This document shows positions 1 to 5,765 of a DNA stretch of 5,765 bases, in pieces. Within the stretch, counting starts at the first letter, position 1; every line of letters begins with the position of its first letter. Origin of the DNA: an uncultured Dyadobacter sp. (GTDB lineage: Bacteria; Bacteroidota; Bacteroidia; Cytophagales; Spirosomataceae); contig CAMLNK010000310.1 of assembly GCA_946481035.1 (NCBI GenBank), positions 1 through 5,765 of the forward strand. The letters are read 5' to 3'. The notes under the pieces were generated by a model that was not told the origin of the DNA, did not search any database, and saw only the letters and a program-made list of their open reading frames with translations. The position numbers and the translations under genes are program-made.

Positions 1-1987
1 AAACCTTTTTGTATTCCAGAAAGGCATTGGTGTTGAAATAGGCATCTTTCCGCAACGAGCGCTCGTACCAGGATTGCGCCTGCGAGGGATTGGCCTGGTA
101 CTGATACGTTTCCGTGTAGTTATAGATCTCAGAAATGTATTTGTACTGATTCTTGCCTTCTGTGGCGGCCCAGTTGTACCCGGCCTGCGCAACCAGGTTC
201 AGGTCTTTGGCGATATTGAATTCCAGTTTTGTGTTTACAAAAATCCGGTTGTTCATGGTTTTGTTTTCACCACCCAGTTCGAGCAGCCAGTTGCGTGCGG
301 GCTGCGTGCCCCAAGCGTAAGGCTTTCCATTGACGGTCGCTACGGGAAATCCGGGCTGGGAGCCGAAGTTGATCTCACCCTGCCGGCTTGGCACGATCAC
401 ATCGTTTTTTTCCAGAGAGATATTGGTTTCCAGTTTAAAACGGGGAGAAAACGTGTAGTCGAAAACCAGGCGCGTATTGTAGCGTTTGCTGGAATTTTCG
501 CCCCATTTGAGCATACTGCCGTCATTGAGATAACCAAAAGACAGGCGGTAACCAAGGTTTTCATTGCGGGCAGCCAGGCTCAGGTCGTGCTGGTTGGAAA
601 CGGCCCGGCCCTTACCCCACAAAAGATCGATCGGATTGGTATCGAAGAAAGTATAATCTTTCACGTCCGTGAAACCGATGGTCTCACCGCCCGCAATGTA
701 TTCCGGGGTATTTTTATCGATGTACCCGCTGGCCGGCCGATTGATCCACGCCCTCGCGTATTTTGTCCATATCCAGTTTTCGTCCGGTACCCCGCCGGTG
801 GAGGCGTTGGAGATCGCTTCGAGCAGGTATTTGCCATATTGGTCGCCATTCAGGAACGACGGGCGCAGCCCCATTCTTTTCTGTGACACCGAGCCGTTAT
901 ACTGAATCGTCGCTTTTCCCGACTTCGCTCTTTTGGTAGTAACCAACACCACACCTCCCGCGGCACGTGCACCGTAAATCGCAGCCGAGGCATCTTTCAA
1001 AAAGGAAATATTATCAATGTCTTGCGGGTTAATGGAGTTCAATGCGCTGGAATTGACCAGCGGAATGCCGTCGACAATGATCAGCGGCTCCGAACCATTG
1101 GAAGAAGCCGCTCCCCTGATCTGGAAATTCCACCCCTCCTGCCCCGGCGCGGCCGAGCTGCGGGTAACGATCACGCCCGGTACCTGCCCCTGCAATGCCG
1201 CCAACGGGTTCGATACTACGCCGCGATCCTGAAAAACCTTGGAGTCAATAGATGCCACTGCACCGGTAAGGGTAGCCTTTTTCTGCTCCCCATACCCTAC
1301 TACCACCACTTCTTCCAATGCTTTATTATCGATCAAAAGCGTAACGTCAATTTTCGACCTGCCGTCTACCTGGATTTGCTGGGAACTGAACCCGACAAAT
1401 GAGAATACCAAAACCGCATTGTCCATGGGCACAACCAGTGAATACCGGCCTTCGGCGTCTGTAACGGTTCCGGTCGTGGTGCCCTTAATGGTAATGTTGA
1501 CCCCAGGTAATTTCTCGCCGTTATCGGCCTGCACATGTCCGGATACCGTGCGCTCCGCCACCGCGGCCATATACCCGGCCGACTGGGAAGCATCCATTTC
1601 CTGCGAACCCGTTTTTACCGGCACCGGATCGGGCTCCTTGCTCAAAATAATGAAGCCATCAGAAACGGAATACCCTATACGCAGAGGCGTAAGCAACCTT
1701 TCGAGTACTTCTTCCAGTCGCTCGTTTTTGACAGAGATACTCACCTTACGGTTACTCACCACACCCACTACATACGAAAAACGGACCTTGGTAGACTTCG
1801 ATATCTGGTTCAGTACGGTTTTAAGCTCTGTATTTTCTGCCTCGATACTCACCTTCCGGTTGAGCATTTCCTGGGCCAGGCCGGTCCTCGCGTAGGTAAT
1901 CCCCCCCAGCAGCAGTATCAACACAAACGGGATGCTGATTTTCATAATTAAATGGGCACAGTGATGCCTCCAAATTCTTTTTTTCAT
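1..1987 (-). CDS. SusC/RagA-family TonB-dependent outer-membrane receptor with N-terminal STN domain (partial, C-terminus outside window)
   Basis: The gene encodes the N-terminal 662 residues of an outer-membrane nutrient receptor, which imports a glycan or other ligand using TonB energy. In order: a signal peptide (hydrophobic core about 15-31, likely cleavage near GLA|QE at 38); an STN domain (about 43-116); a carboxypeptidase-regulatory-like beta-sandwich (about 146-220, GTTTGTVTDAEGRYSL); the SusC-type linker with EEVVVVGYG (225-233); a plug (to about 352) with the family signature KDASAAIYGARAAGG (331-345); then the start of the beta-barrel. STN-bearing relatives usually have about 1,100-1,200 residues, so roughly 450-550 are missing. 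The frame is open with no frameshift. I chose ATG at 1987 because the first residues (MKKRIWRHHC) resemble the leaders of such receptors. The in-frame ATG at 1945 is an alternative; it has GGAGG at 1967-1971 upstream, but about 21 nt away. The STN domain marks a signalling receptor, which fits fecR and the sigma gene upstream. Family assignment is firm; the substrate is unknown. Confidence 0.96.
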   Translation of the reverse strand, partial: MKKRIWRHHCAHLIMKISIPFVLILLLGGITYARTGLAQEMLNRKVSIEAENTELKTVLNQISKSTKVRFSYVVGVVSNRKVSISVKNERLEEVLERLLTPLRIGYSVSDGFIILSKEPDPVPVKTGSQEMDASQSAGYMAAVAERTVSGHVQADNGEKLPGVNITIKGTTTGTVTDAEGRYSLVVPMDNAVLVFSFVGFSSQQIQVDGRSKIDVTLLIDNKALEEVVVVGYGEQKKATLTGAVASIDSKVFQDRGVVSNPLAALQGQVPGVIVTRSSAAPGQEGWNFQIRGAASSNGSEPLIIVDGIPLVNSSALNSINPQDIDNISFLKDASAAIYGARAAGGVVLVTTKRAKSGKATIQYNGSVSQKRMGLRPSFLNGDQYGKYLLEAISNASTGGVPDENWIWTKYARAWINRPASGYIDKNTPEYIAGGETIGFTDVKDYTFFDTNPIDLLWGKGRAVSNQHDLSLAARNENLGYRLSFGYLNDGSMLKWGENSSKRYNTRLVFDYTFSPRFKLETNISLEKNDVIVPSRQGEINFGSQPGFPVATVNGKPYAWGTQPARNWLLELGGENKTMNNRIFVNTKLEFNIAKDLNLVAQAGYNWAATEGKNQYKYISEIYNYTETYQYQANPSQAQSWYERSLRKDAYFNTNAFLEYKKV

Positions 1988-2051
1988 AATTTGACACGGG
2001 TTTTTGAAACTAATGGATAAAACCCTCCCCTGACTCTTTCTTAGAGAGCTT

Positions 2052-2061
2052 CGTTGCAACG
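2052..2061. promoter_or_regulatory. 10-bp perfect palindrome CGTTGCAACG upstream of susC (possible operator)
   Basis: CGTTGCAACG is identical to its reverse complement. It lies 65 bp upstream of the susC start, inside the CTCCCC/GGGGAG inverted repeat. A perfect even palindrome of this size suits a dimeric regulator as well as an RNA hairpin with a TGCA loop. No regulator gene of that kind is in the window, so its role is open. Confidence 0.3.
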
Positions 2062-2086
2062 CGAGAAAATGGGGAGTTAAAACATA

Positions 2087-2121
2087 GTCGGTGATGCTGG
2101 ACACATCGCCGGCTTTTTTTT
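2087..2121 (+). terminator. Plus-strand intrinsic (rho-independent) terminator in the FecR-SusC gap
   Basis: A left arm GTCGGTGATG (2087-2096), a 7-nt loop and a right arm CATCGCCGGC (2104-2113) form a 10-bp stem with eight Watson-Crick and two G-U pairs. It is followed at once by eight T residues (2114-2121). On the minus strand the two G-U pairs become A-C mismatches, and the downstream sequence has only a short TTTT, so the element is well formed only for plus-strand transcription. No plus-strand coding gene precedes it. Partial use as a terminator for minus-strand fecR transcripts cannot be excluded. Confidence 0.7.
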
Positions 2122-2167
2122 AAGTAGTCTTTCTATTCATACTCAATTGATTTGGTTGGACAAGAAC

Positions 2168-3244
2168 TTAGTTGCAGCCTGCACCTGAAATCACCACATC
2201 GTTTCCCGACACGGTATATTTGGCCTGAATGGTACGGCAGATAATGTCAAGTTTGGTAAAGAAGGGCTCTTCCCTGAACGGAATGGTCATACTGCAACCG
2301 CTGAAAGTCTCGGCATCGTAGACGATTTTGATACCATAGGCTTTTTCGAGCGAGTCGAAAATTTTGGAAACCGGCGTTTCAACGTAATCGAAACTGAGCG
2401 TTTCTTCCTGCCCTTCCAGCACAGCGGGGGCTTCTACCAGCTTTCTTGCAATCAGATTCTGATCACCCGAAAACACCGCCTTCTGATTGGGCGTCAGCAA
2501 AAGATCGTCCTTCCGGCCGCTTTCGGACTCCTCCATCCGGTATACGGCCACCTTGCCTGTTTTGACTGCCACGGAAACATCGGCGCCCCGCGAGGATATT
2601 GTGAAACTCGTACCCACCACCCGCGTTACGAGCCCGCCCGTATAAACCAGGAACGGGTGTTTTTGATCTTTCGCTACATTGAAGAAACCATCTCCTTTTA
2701 AATAAACATTCCGGGTGGGGTCCGTCGTCAAATGCTTTGAATAGCTGATCCGACTGCCTTTGGAGAGGGTGATCGTGCTGCCGTCGGGGAGCGCAACCTG
2801 GTAATCGGCGCTGCGGTCGTTGGAGATTTCAACCAGCTCCGATTCTGCATTTGCGGTCAGTTCCTCATAGGTGTAGTCCTTTACACCATTACTTTTCCGC
2901 AGCACGAGCCATCCTACACCGACTGTCAGCACCAACGCGGCTGCGATTTTATACCACGCACCCCATGCATTGTAAAAAGGAGCTCTTGTGCTGCTATGTT
3001 CGTCGATGCTCGTCATGATCCGCTGGATGCCATCGGAGAGTTTCTGGTCGGACAGCTGCGAGGGCAGGTGTTTCCATTCGAGGATCAGCATCCTGGCTTG
3101 TTCCAGCTCGGCTCCGATGCGGGGATCGGCATTCAGCAGGGCCTCCCATTGCGTCCCCTGGATGGGTTCGCCCGAATGTACCCATGCTACGAACTTGTCG
3201 TCGGCGAGAAAAGAATCAATATGATAATGATTGGGGTTATCCAT
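2168..3244 (-). CDS. FecR-family anti-sigma factor (inner-membrane sigma regulator) with C-terminal DUF4974-like domain
   Basis: This 358-residue protein has the FecR layout of Bacteroidota. Residues 1-92 are the cytoplasmic part expected to bind the sigma factor; they include FVAWVHSGEPIQGTQW (18-33), typical of the N-terminal helix region. One membrane span lies at about 98-115 (AAALVLTVGVGWLVL). The periplasmic FecR domain follows at about 138-235, with LPDGSTITLSKGSRISY (152-168), YLKGDGFFNV (181-190) and TRVVGTSF (207-214). A C-terminal STN-like/DUF4974 domain occupies about 283-353 (TPVSKIFDSLEKAYGIKI). The length is normal for the family. The known role is to hold the partner ECF sigma factor and to relay the signal from the STN domain of the outer-membrane receptor; both partners are adjacent here. 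The gene starts 107 bp after the sigma gene and stops 180 bp before the receptor. It has three cysteines (317, 336, 357), the last one residue before the C-terminus, so a periplasmic disulfide is possible but unproven. Confidence 0.96.
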   Translation of the reverse strand: MDNPNHYHIDSFLADDKFVAWVHSGEPIQGTQWEALLNADPRIGAELEQARMLILEWKHLPSQLSDQKLSDGIQRIMTSIDEHSSTRAPFYNAWGAWYKIAAALVLTVGVGWLVLRKSNGVKDYTYEELTANAESELVEISNDRSADYQVALPDGSTITLSKGSRISYSKHLTTDPTRNVYLKGDGFFNVAKDQKHPFLVYTGGLVTRVVGTSFTISSRGADVSVAVKTGKVAVYRMEESESGRKDDLLLTPNQKAVFSGDQNLIARKLVEAPAVLEGQEETLSFDYVETPVSKIFDSLEKAYGIKIVYDAETFSGCSMTIPFREEPFFTKLDIICRTIQAKYTVSGNDVVISGAGCN

Positions 3245-3256
3245 ATCCTGGGCACA

Positions 3257-3278
3257 ATTAGTATTGACTTGTACTAAT
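3257..3278. repeat. Inverted repeat ATTAGTA-8-TACTAAT directly upstream of fecR
   Basis: Perfect 7-bp arms at 3257-3263 and 3272-3278 are separated by 8 bp. The nearer arm ends 12 bp before the fecR start codon. The element therefore sits where a transcript leader or operator would control fecR translation or transcription. The arms are AT-rich and the region is AT-rich, so chance is a real alternative. Confidence 0.35.
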
Positions 3279-3305
3279 AGGGTATGATTTGTGTTATTAT
3301 CTCAT

Positions 3306-3340
3306 CAAAAAATATGAACTATTTTATGATTTAACCCAAA
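3306..3340 (-). promoter_or_regulatory. Weak candidate promoter for fecR
   Basis: On the minus strand TTTG (3340-3337) is followed after 22 nt by TATTTTTTG (3314-3306). This resembles the Bacteroidota primary-sigma pattern of TTG, about 19-21 nt, then TAnnTTTG, but has one extra base in the -7 element and long spacing. If used, it would let fecR be transcribed apart from the sigma gene. The match is imperfect in an AT-rich gap. Confidence 0.2.
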
Positions 3341-3351
3341 TAAGAAAATAA

Positions 3352-3954
3352 CTAACTTATATTCAGAATCTTACAAATCAATAACAGGAGCAGCAAAACG
3401 TTAAAACAGGTGTTCCAATAGCTGCGGAAAAGTTTGAGCGAGATGGATAGCAGGTTGTATACCGAAGGCTCCGAAATATTCAGTATCTCCGCAATCTGCG
3501 CATTGGACAGGTTCTCAAAAAACCGCAGGTGCAGGATTTCCTGCTGGCGCTTCGTGAGCTTTTGCATGACAAAATCTATCCTGGAAAGCCGCTGATCGGT
3601 AGCTTCGCTGCGGATTATCCGGGTCTCGGCGTGCTCCGTCTCTTCAAACGGGCTCTCGTCGTCCTCGTCGGGAAGCTCCTGCGTCAGCGACAGCCTTTTC
3701 TTTGCCCGCCATATCTGATTTCGCAGGGCACTGAACAGGTAAAGTTTCAGATTGGCGGTCGGTGTCAGGAACGCCCGGCGGTCCCACAGGCTAAGAAACA
3801 GGTCGTGAATGTCGTCACTCAGCTGGTCGTGGTCCTTTTGAAACCGGAAACCATAATCGAACATCGGACGGTAAAAAATACGCAAGATCTCTTCAAAGGC
3901 ATCCTTGCTGCCATTTTGAAAAGCTTTCCACAATTCCTTCTCTTGCTCGGACAT
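3352..3954 (-). CDS. ECF-type RNA polymerase sigma-70 factor, FecI-like, with hydrophobic C-terminal tail
   Basis: The 200-residue product is an extracytoplasmic-function sigma factor. Region 2 spans about 20-86: FEEILRIFYRPMFDYGFRF, then DDIHDLFLSLW for core binding, and LKLYLFSALRNQIWR near the -10-recognising helices. An acidic linker (94-108) leads to region 4 (about 124-178), where LTKRQQEILHLRFFENLS and AQIAEILNISEPSVYNLL form the helix-turn-helix that reads the -35 element. Regions 1.1 and 3 are absent, as expected for this class. After region 4 the last 17 residues carry a strongly hydrophobic tail with six consecutive leucines (187-192), long enough to contact or enter a membrane. 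The ATG at 3954 is preceded by AAAGG about 11 nt upstream and by CAGG directly before it. The next gene encodes its likely anti-sigma factor. The expected target is the receptor operon at the left, possibly with autoregulation. The class is certain; the partners are inferred from position. Confidence 0.96.
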   Translation of the reverse strand: MSEQEKELWKAFQNGSKDAFEEILRIFYRPMFDYGFRFQKDHDQLSDDIHDLFLSLWDRRAFLTPTANLKLYLFSALRNQIWRAKKRLSLTQELPDEDDESPFEETEHAETRIIRSEATDQRLSRIDFVMQKLTKRQQEILHLRFFENLSNAQIAEILNISEPSVYNLLSISLKLFRSYWNTCFNVLLLLLLICKILNIS

Positions 3955-4082
3955 CCTGTTAAATACCTTTAAAATTAGCTTCGCTCCAATCTAAGAAAGG
4001 TCACCAGCCGCGGCGTGTTGCCCCATACCCTTCCCGAAGGCAGAGCCTGATCTGTGTCACCGTTTTATAGCTGGTTTTAGGA

Positions 4083-4107
4083 ATAATTCTGTAAATATCA
4101 GAATTAT
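4083..4107. repeat. Inverted repeat ATAATTCTG-7-CAGAATTAT between the helicase and sigma genes
   Basis: Perfect 9-bp arms (4083-4091 and 4099-4107) flank a 7-bp spacer in an AT-rich stretch, 37 bp beyond the helicase stop and about 128 bp upstream of the sigma start. No T-run follows on either strand, so it is a poor intrinsic terminator. Its symmetry and place suit an operator or promoter-proximal element of the sigma gene. It could also be a weak 3'-end hairpin of the helicase transcript. The remaining gap to 3955 shows no ORF, and no promoter I would call. Confidence 0.4.
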
Positions 4108-4144
4108 ATTAATAATAAATGTAACTCCTACAATTATTATATGG

Positions 4145-5765
4145 CTAAAAAAGCTGATTGGCCCCGCTATTTGCCAGGATAATGCGAATAATGTCCTCCC
4201 CTAAATCAGCGGCTTTGGCCTGACCGAAATTTTTGATTTGGGATAATTGGGTTAATGTACCCGGCATTTTCTGCGCGACCTGTGTGAGGACAGCATCCGA
4301 CACGAGCGTATAGGGCTGCACGTTTCGTTGCCCGGCCGCATTTGCCCGCCATTCGAGCAATTTATCGAAAAGCGCCTCATCGACTGCCGGCTGCTTTTTA
4401 CGGTTTGCTGCCGGTTTCGTTTCTGTCTTCTCCGACCGGTATTCACTGACGGCTTTTGCGGCAGCCAAAACGAGTTCATCCAAACTGGCAGCCTCAGACA
4501 GCCTCAGAAAAACACCCGCTTTCAGGCCGACGCAATGCCTTAACCGTGCCGCGTACAACGGGAAGTCCGGGTCCGATGCCCGCTGATCGCATTGGGAAAG
4601 CAGCTCGCCCGTCTCGCGCACCACTTCATTGAGCTTGGTAAAGAAATAGCCAATTGCCTTTGTCAGCCGGTCGGGTAATGCTCTCCGGTTTGGGGCGTCA
4701 GACGATTCCAGAAGCACCAGCAGTTCCTGCCTGCGAAAACTGGCTGAGACTTTGATCAAGTCAGTGTTGATCAGCTTTGCTACCGCGTCCGTTTTCTGTT
4801 GGACCATCCTATTCAGCACATCATTTTCCCGGATAAACCCCGGTACCGGCTCCCAGCATTCTGCCAGGATTGTGAAATCAAACAGATCCAGCACCGCTTC
4901 CCTCAGGCTGTCGTGCTTCACCGCGGCCAGGCCCGAGCTGTCGCAGGCATTAATCGAGGCGGTTTGCATAAAGTTTTTCACGGCGGGGGCTACCATCACG
5001 CTGGCCGCATTCACGGGTTGAAGCAGCACGAGGCCATCCAGCGAGCGGCACCGGCTCAGCGCAACATACACCTGCCCGGGCGCAAACGCCGTGCGCACAT
5101 CCACCACCAGTTTGTCGAAGGTCAGCCCCTGACTTTTATGAATGGTTACCGCCCACGACAACCGCAGCGGCAGCTGGGAGAATGTGCCCGCACTCGATTC
5201 ACTGATTTTCCCCTCGGTCTCAGACAATGCATATTTCACATTCTGCCAGATTTCGGGTGCTACGATAAAGTCGGAGCCATCGTCCAAAAAGTTGACATGC
5301 ACGCGCCCGTTCTCGATCCGCGCGACCCGCACCGCGCGCCCGTTGTAGTATTGCTTCTTTCCCGAGCTGTCGTTTTTAATAAACATCACGTGAGCCCCCT
5401 CTTTCAGAATGAGTTCTTTATCCGCCGGATATCCTTCCGAAGGAAAGTCGGCGGAGATCGTCGCGCTGAAAAGATGTTCGGGAGCCGGCAATGCGTCAAG
5501 CCGCTGCTGGTTGATCTCCCTGACTTTGTTGTTATGGGTAGAAAGCGTTACGTATTCGGAAAGCTCATTGTCCGGCCGGGAAATGTACCGGGCATTCAGC
5601 GCGGCAAGCGTGCTTTCCGTCACCTTACCATCTCTGACGCTGTTGAGAATATCAATAAATACCGGATCGCTCTGACGGTAAACGCGCGATAGCTCAAAAG
5701 TGAGAAAACCCGAGCGGCCCCAAACCAGGCTATCGAAGAAATACGGGCTTTTATAAAAGGCGCTC
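4145..5765 (-). CDS. Pif1/RecD-like superfamily 1 DNA helicase with C-terminal HRDC domain (partial, N-terminus outside window)
   Basis: The reading frame enters from the right edge with no start codon and runs 539 codons to TAG. It is the C-terminal part of an ATP-dependent DNA helicase. The first residues carry the Pif1-family motif LSRVYRQSDPVFIDILN (25-41 of the visible part). Then come STHNNKVREIN (75-85), a beta-rich insert with KEGAHVMFIKNDSSG (121-135), motif V as TIHKSQGLTFDKLVVD (207-222), and motif VI as VYVALSRCRSLDGL (232-245). A mostly helical stretch of about 170 residues with no domain I recognise follows. A C-terminal HRDC domain lies at about 465-532 (FDKLLEWR, YTLVSDAVL, IKNFGQAKAADLGEDII). 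HRDC domains bind DNA in RecQ helicases and RNase D. The Walker A and B motifs should lie beyond the window. A GTG at 5623 must be internal, because YRQSDP lies upstream of it in the same frame. The likely role is genome maintenance at stalled forks, R-loops or structured DNA. It looks independent of the signalling genes. Confidence 0.94.
   Translation of the reverse strand, partial: SAFYKSPYFFDSLVWGRSGFLTFELSRVYRQSDPVFIDILNSVRDGKVTESTLAALNARYISRPDNELSEYVTLSTHNNKVREINQQRLDALPAPEHLFSATISADFPSEGYPADKELILKEGAHVMFIKNDSSGKKQYYNGRAVRVARIENGRVHVNFLDDGSDFIVAPEIWQNVKYALSETEGKISESSAGTFSQLPLRLSWAVTIHKSQGLTFDKLVVDVRTAFAPGQVYVALSRCRSLDGLVLLQPVNAASVMVAPAVKNFMQTASINACDSSGLAAVKHDSLREAVLDLFDFTILAECWEPVPGFIRENDVLNRMVQQKTDAVAKLINTDLIKVSASFRRQELLVLLESSDAPNRRALPDRLTKAIGYFFTKLNEVVRETGELLSQCDQRASDPDFPLYAARLRHCVGLKAGVFLRLSEAASLDELVLAAAKAVSEYRSEKTETKPAANRKKQPAVDEALFDKLLEWRANAAGQRNVQPYTLVSDAVLTQVAQKMPGTLTQLSQIKNFGQAKAADLGEDIIRIILANSGANQLF

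Larger units (their letters stand above)
2025..2121 (+). ncRNA. Candidate antisense small RNA opposite the susC leader
   Basis: A plus-strand RNA of about 97 nt is proposed to end at the terminator at 2114-2121. Within it, CTCCCC (2025-2030) can pair with GGGGAG (2071-2076). This encloses a small CTCT/AGAG hairpin (2034-2037 with 2043-2046) and the palindrome CGTTGCAACG (2052-2061). A canonical TTGACA lies at 1991-1996, correctly placed for a start near 2025, but the matching -10 (GATAAA, spacing 19) is poor. The Bacteroidota element TAnnTTTG is not seen. The RNA would be complementary to the 5' leader of the receptor mRNA, the position of DonS-type antisense RNAs in Bacteroides. The alternative is that these repeats belong to a structured minus-strand leader. 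The 5' end is a guess. Confidence 0.3.

Noticed and set aside
74..886. A 270-codon plus-strand open frame opposite the receptor gene
   Set aside because: It lies wholly antisense to well-matched SusC coding sequence, and its translation shows no domain or natural composition. It is a shadow of the real gene.
1239..1895. A 218-codon plus-strand open frame opposite the STN and beta-sandwich part of the receptor
   Set aside because: The translation is Ser/Thr-rich with no recognisable motif, while the minus strand encodes clear STN and carboxypeptidase-regulatory-like domains.
2079..2086. TATGTTTT on the minus strand as a -7 element for susC
   Set aside because: It matches seven of eight positions of TAnnTTTG, but no TTG lies at the right distance upstream and it adjoins the terminator stem, so I did not call a promoter.
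3283..3332. Direct repeat TATGATTT at 3283-3290 and 3325-3332
   Set aside because: It is an eight-base AT-rich match within an AT-rich gap, and I see no further copies to suggest an iteron or binding array.
4029..4040. Short hairpin CCTTC-CC-GAAGG upstream of the sigma gene
   Set aside because: The stem is five base pairs at most with a two-base loop and no T-run; such elements are frequent by chance.
5621..5623. GTG as a start for the helicase
   Set aside because: The same frame continues upstream to the window edge and includes the conserved YRQSDP motif, so this is an internal valine codon.
4799..5692. A 297-codon plus-strand open frame opposite the helicase
   Set aside because: The product is rich in His, Arg and Gln with no known domain, and the minus strand carries Pif1 motifs V and VI across the same bases.

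Overview
The window looks like chromosomal DNA from a free-living member of the Bacteroidota, probably Cytophagales or Chitinophagales (Dyadobacter-like or Chitinophaga-like). That placement is inferred from the gene set: a SusC-type receptor with an STN domain, a FecR with a C-terminal DUF4974-like domain, a Bacteroidota-style ECF sigma factor, and a Pif1-like helicase with a C-terminal HRDC domain. Base composition is moderate, with AT-rich gaps between genes. All four recognisable genes are on the minus strand, so the window reads right to left.

Layout in order of transcription. (1) 5765-4145: the C-terminal 539 codons of a Pif1/RecD-like superfamily 1 helicase, whose start lies beyond the right edge. 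(2) 4144-3955: an AT-rich gap with a perfect 9-bp inverted repeat. (3) 3954-3352: an ECF sigma factor with an unusual hydrophobic C-terminal tail. (4) 3351-3245: an AT-rich gap with a 7-bp inverted repeat just before the next gene. (5) 3244-2168: a FecR-type anti-sigma factor. (6) 2167-1988: a 180-bp gap holding a plus-strand intrinsic terminator and nested inverted repeats. (7) 1987-1: the first 662 codons of a SusC/RagA TonB-dependent receptor, cut by the left edge. No tRNA, rRNA, CRISPR array or insertion sequence was seen, and no gene-free stretch exceeds 200 bp.

The sigma factor, FecR and STN-bearing SusC form a textbook trans-envelope signalling set. Substrate binding at the outer-membrane receptor would be passed through its periplasmic STN domain to FecR in the inner membrane. 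FecR would then release or activate the sigma factor, which would transcribe the receptor operon, presumably followed by a susD-like gene outside the window. The substrate cannot be read from this part of the receptor. The helicase is probably a separate housekeeping or DNA-repair gene.

The most unexpected element is in the FecR-SusC gap. A GC-rich hairpin followed by eight T residues is well formed only in plus-strand RNA, opposite to every gene here. This suggests an antisense small RNA covering the receptor leader, comparable in position to the cis-encoded antisense RNAs (DonS type) described for Bacteroides polysaccharide-utilisation loci. It is a hypothesis; no convincing Bacteroidota promoter was found for it.
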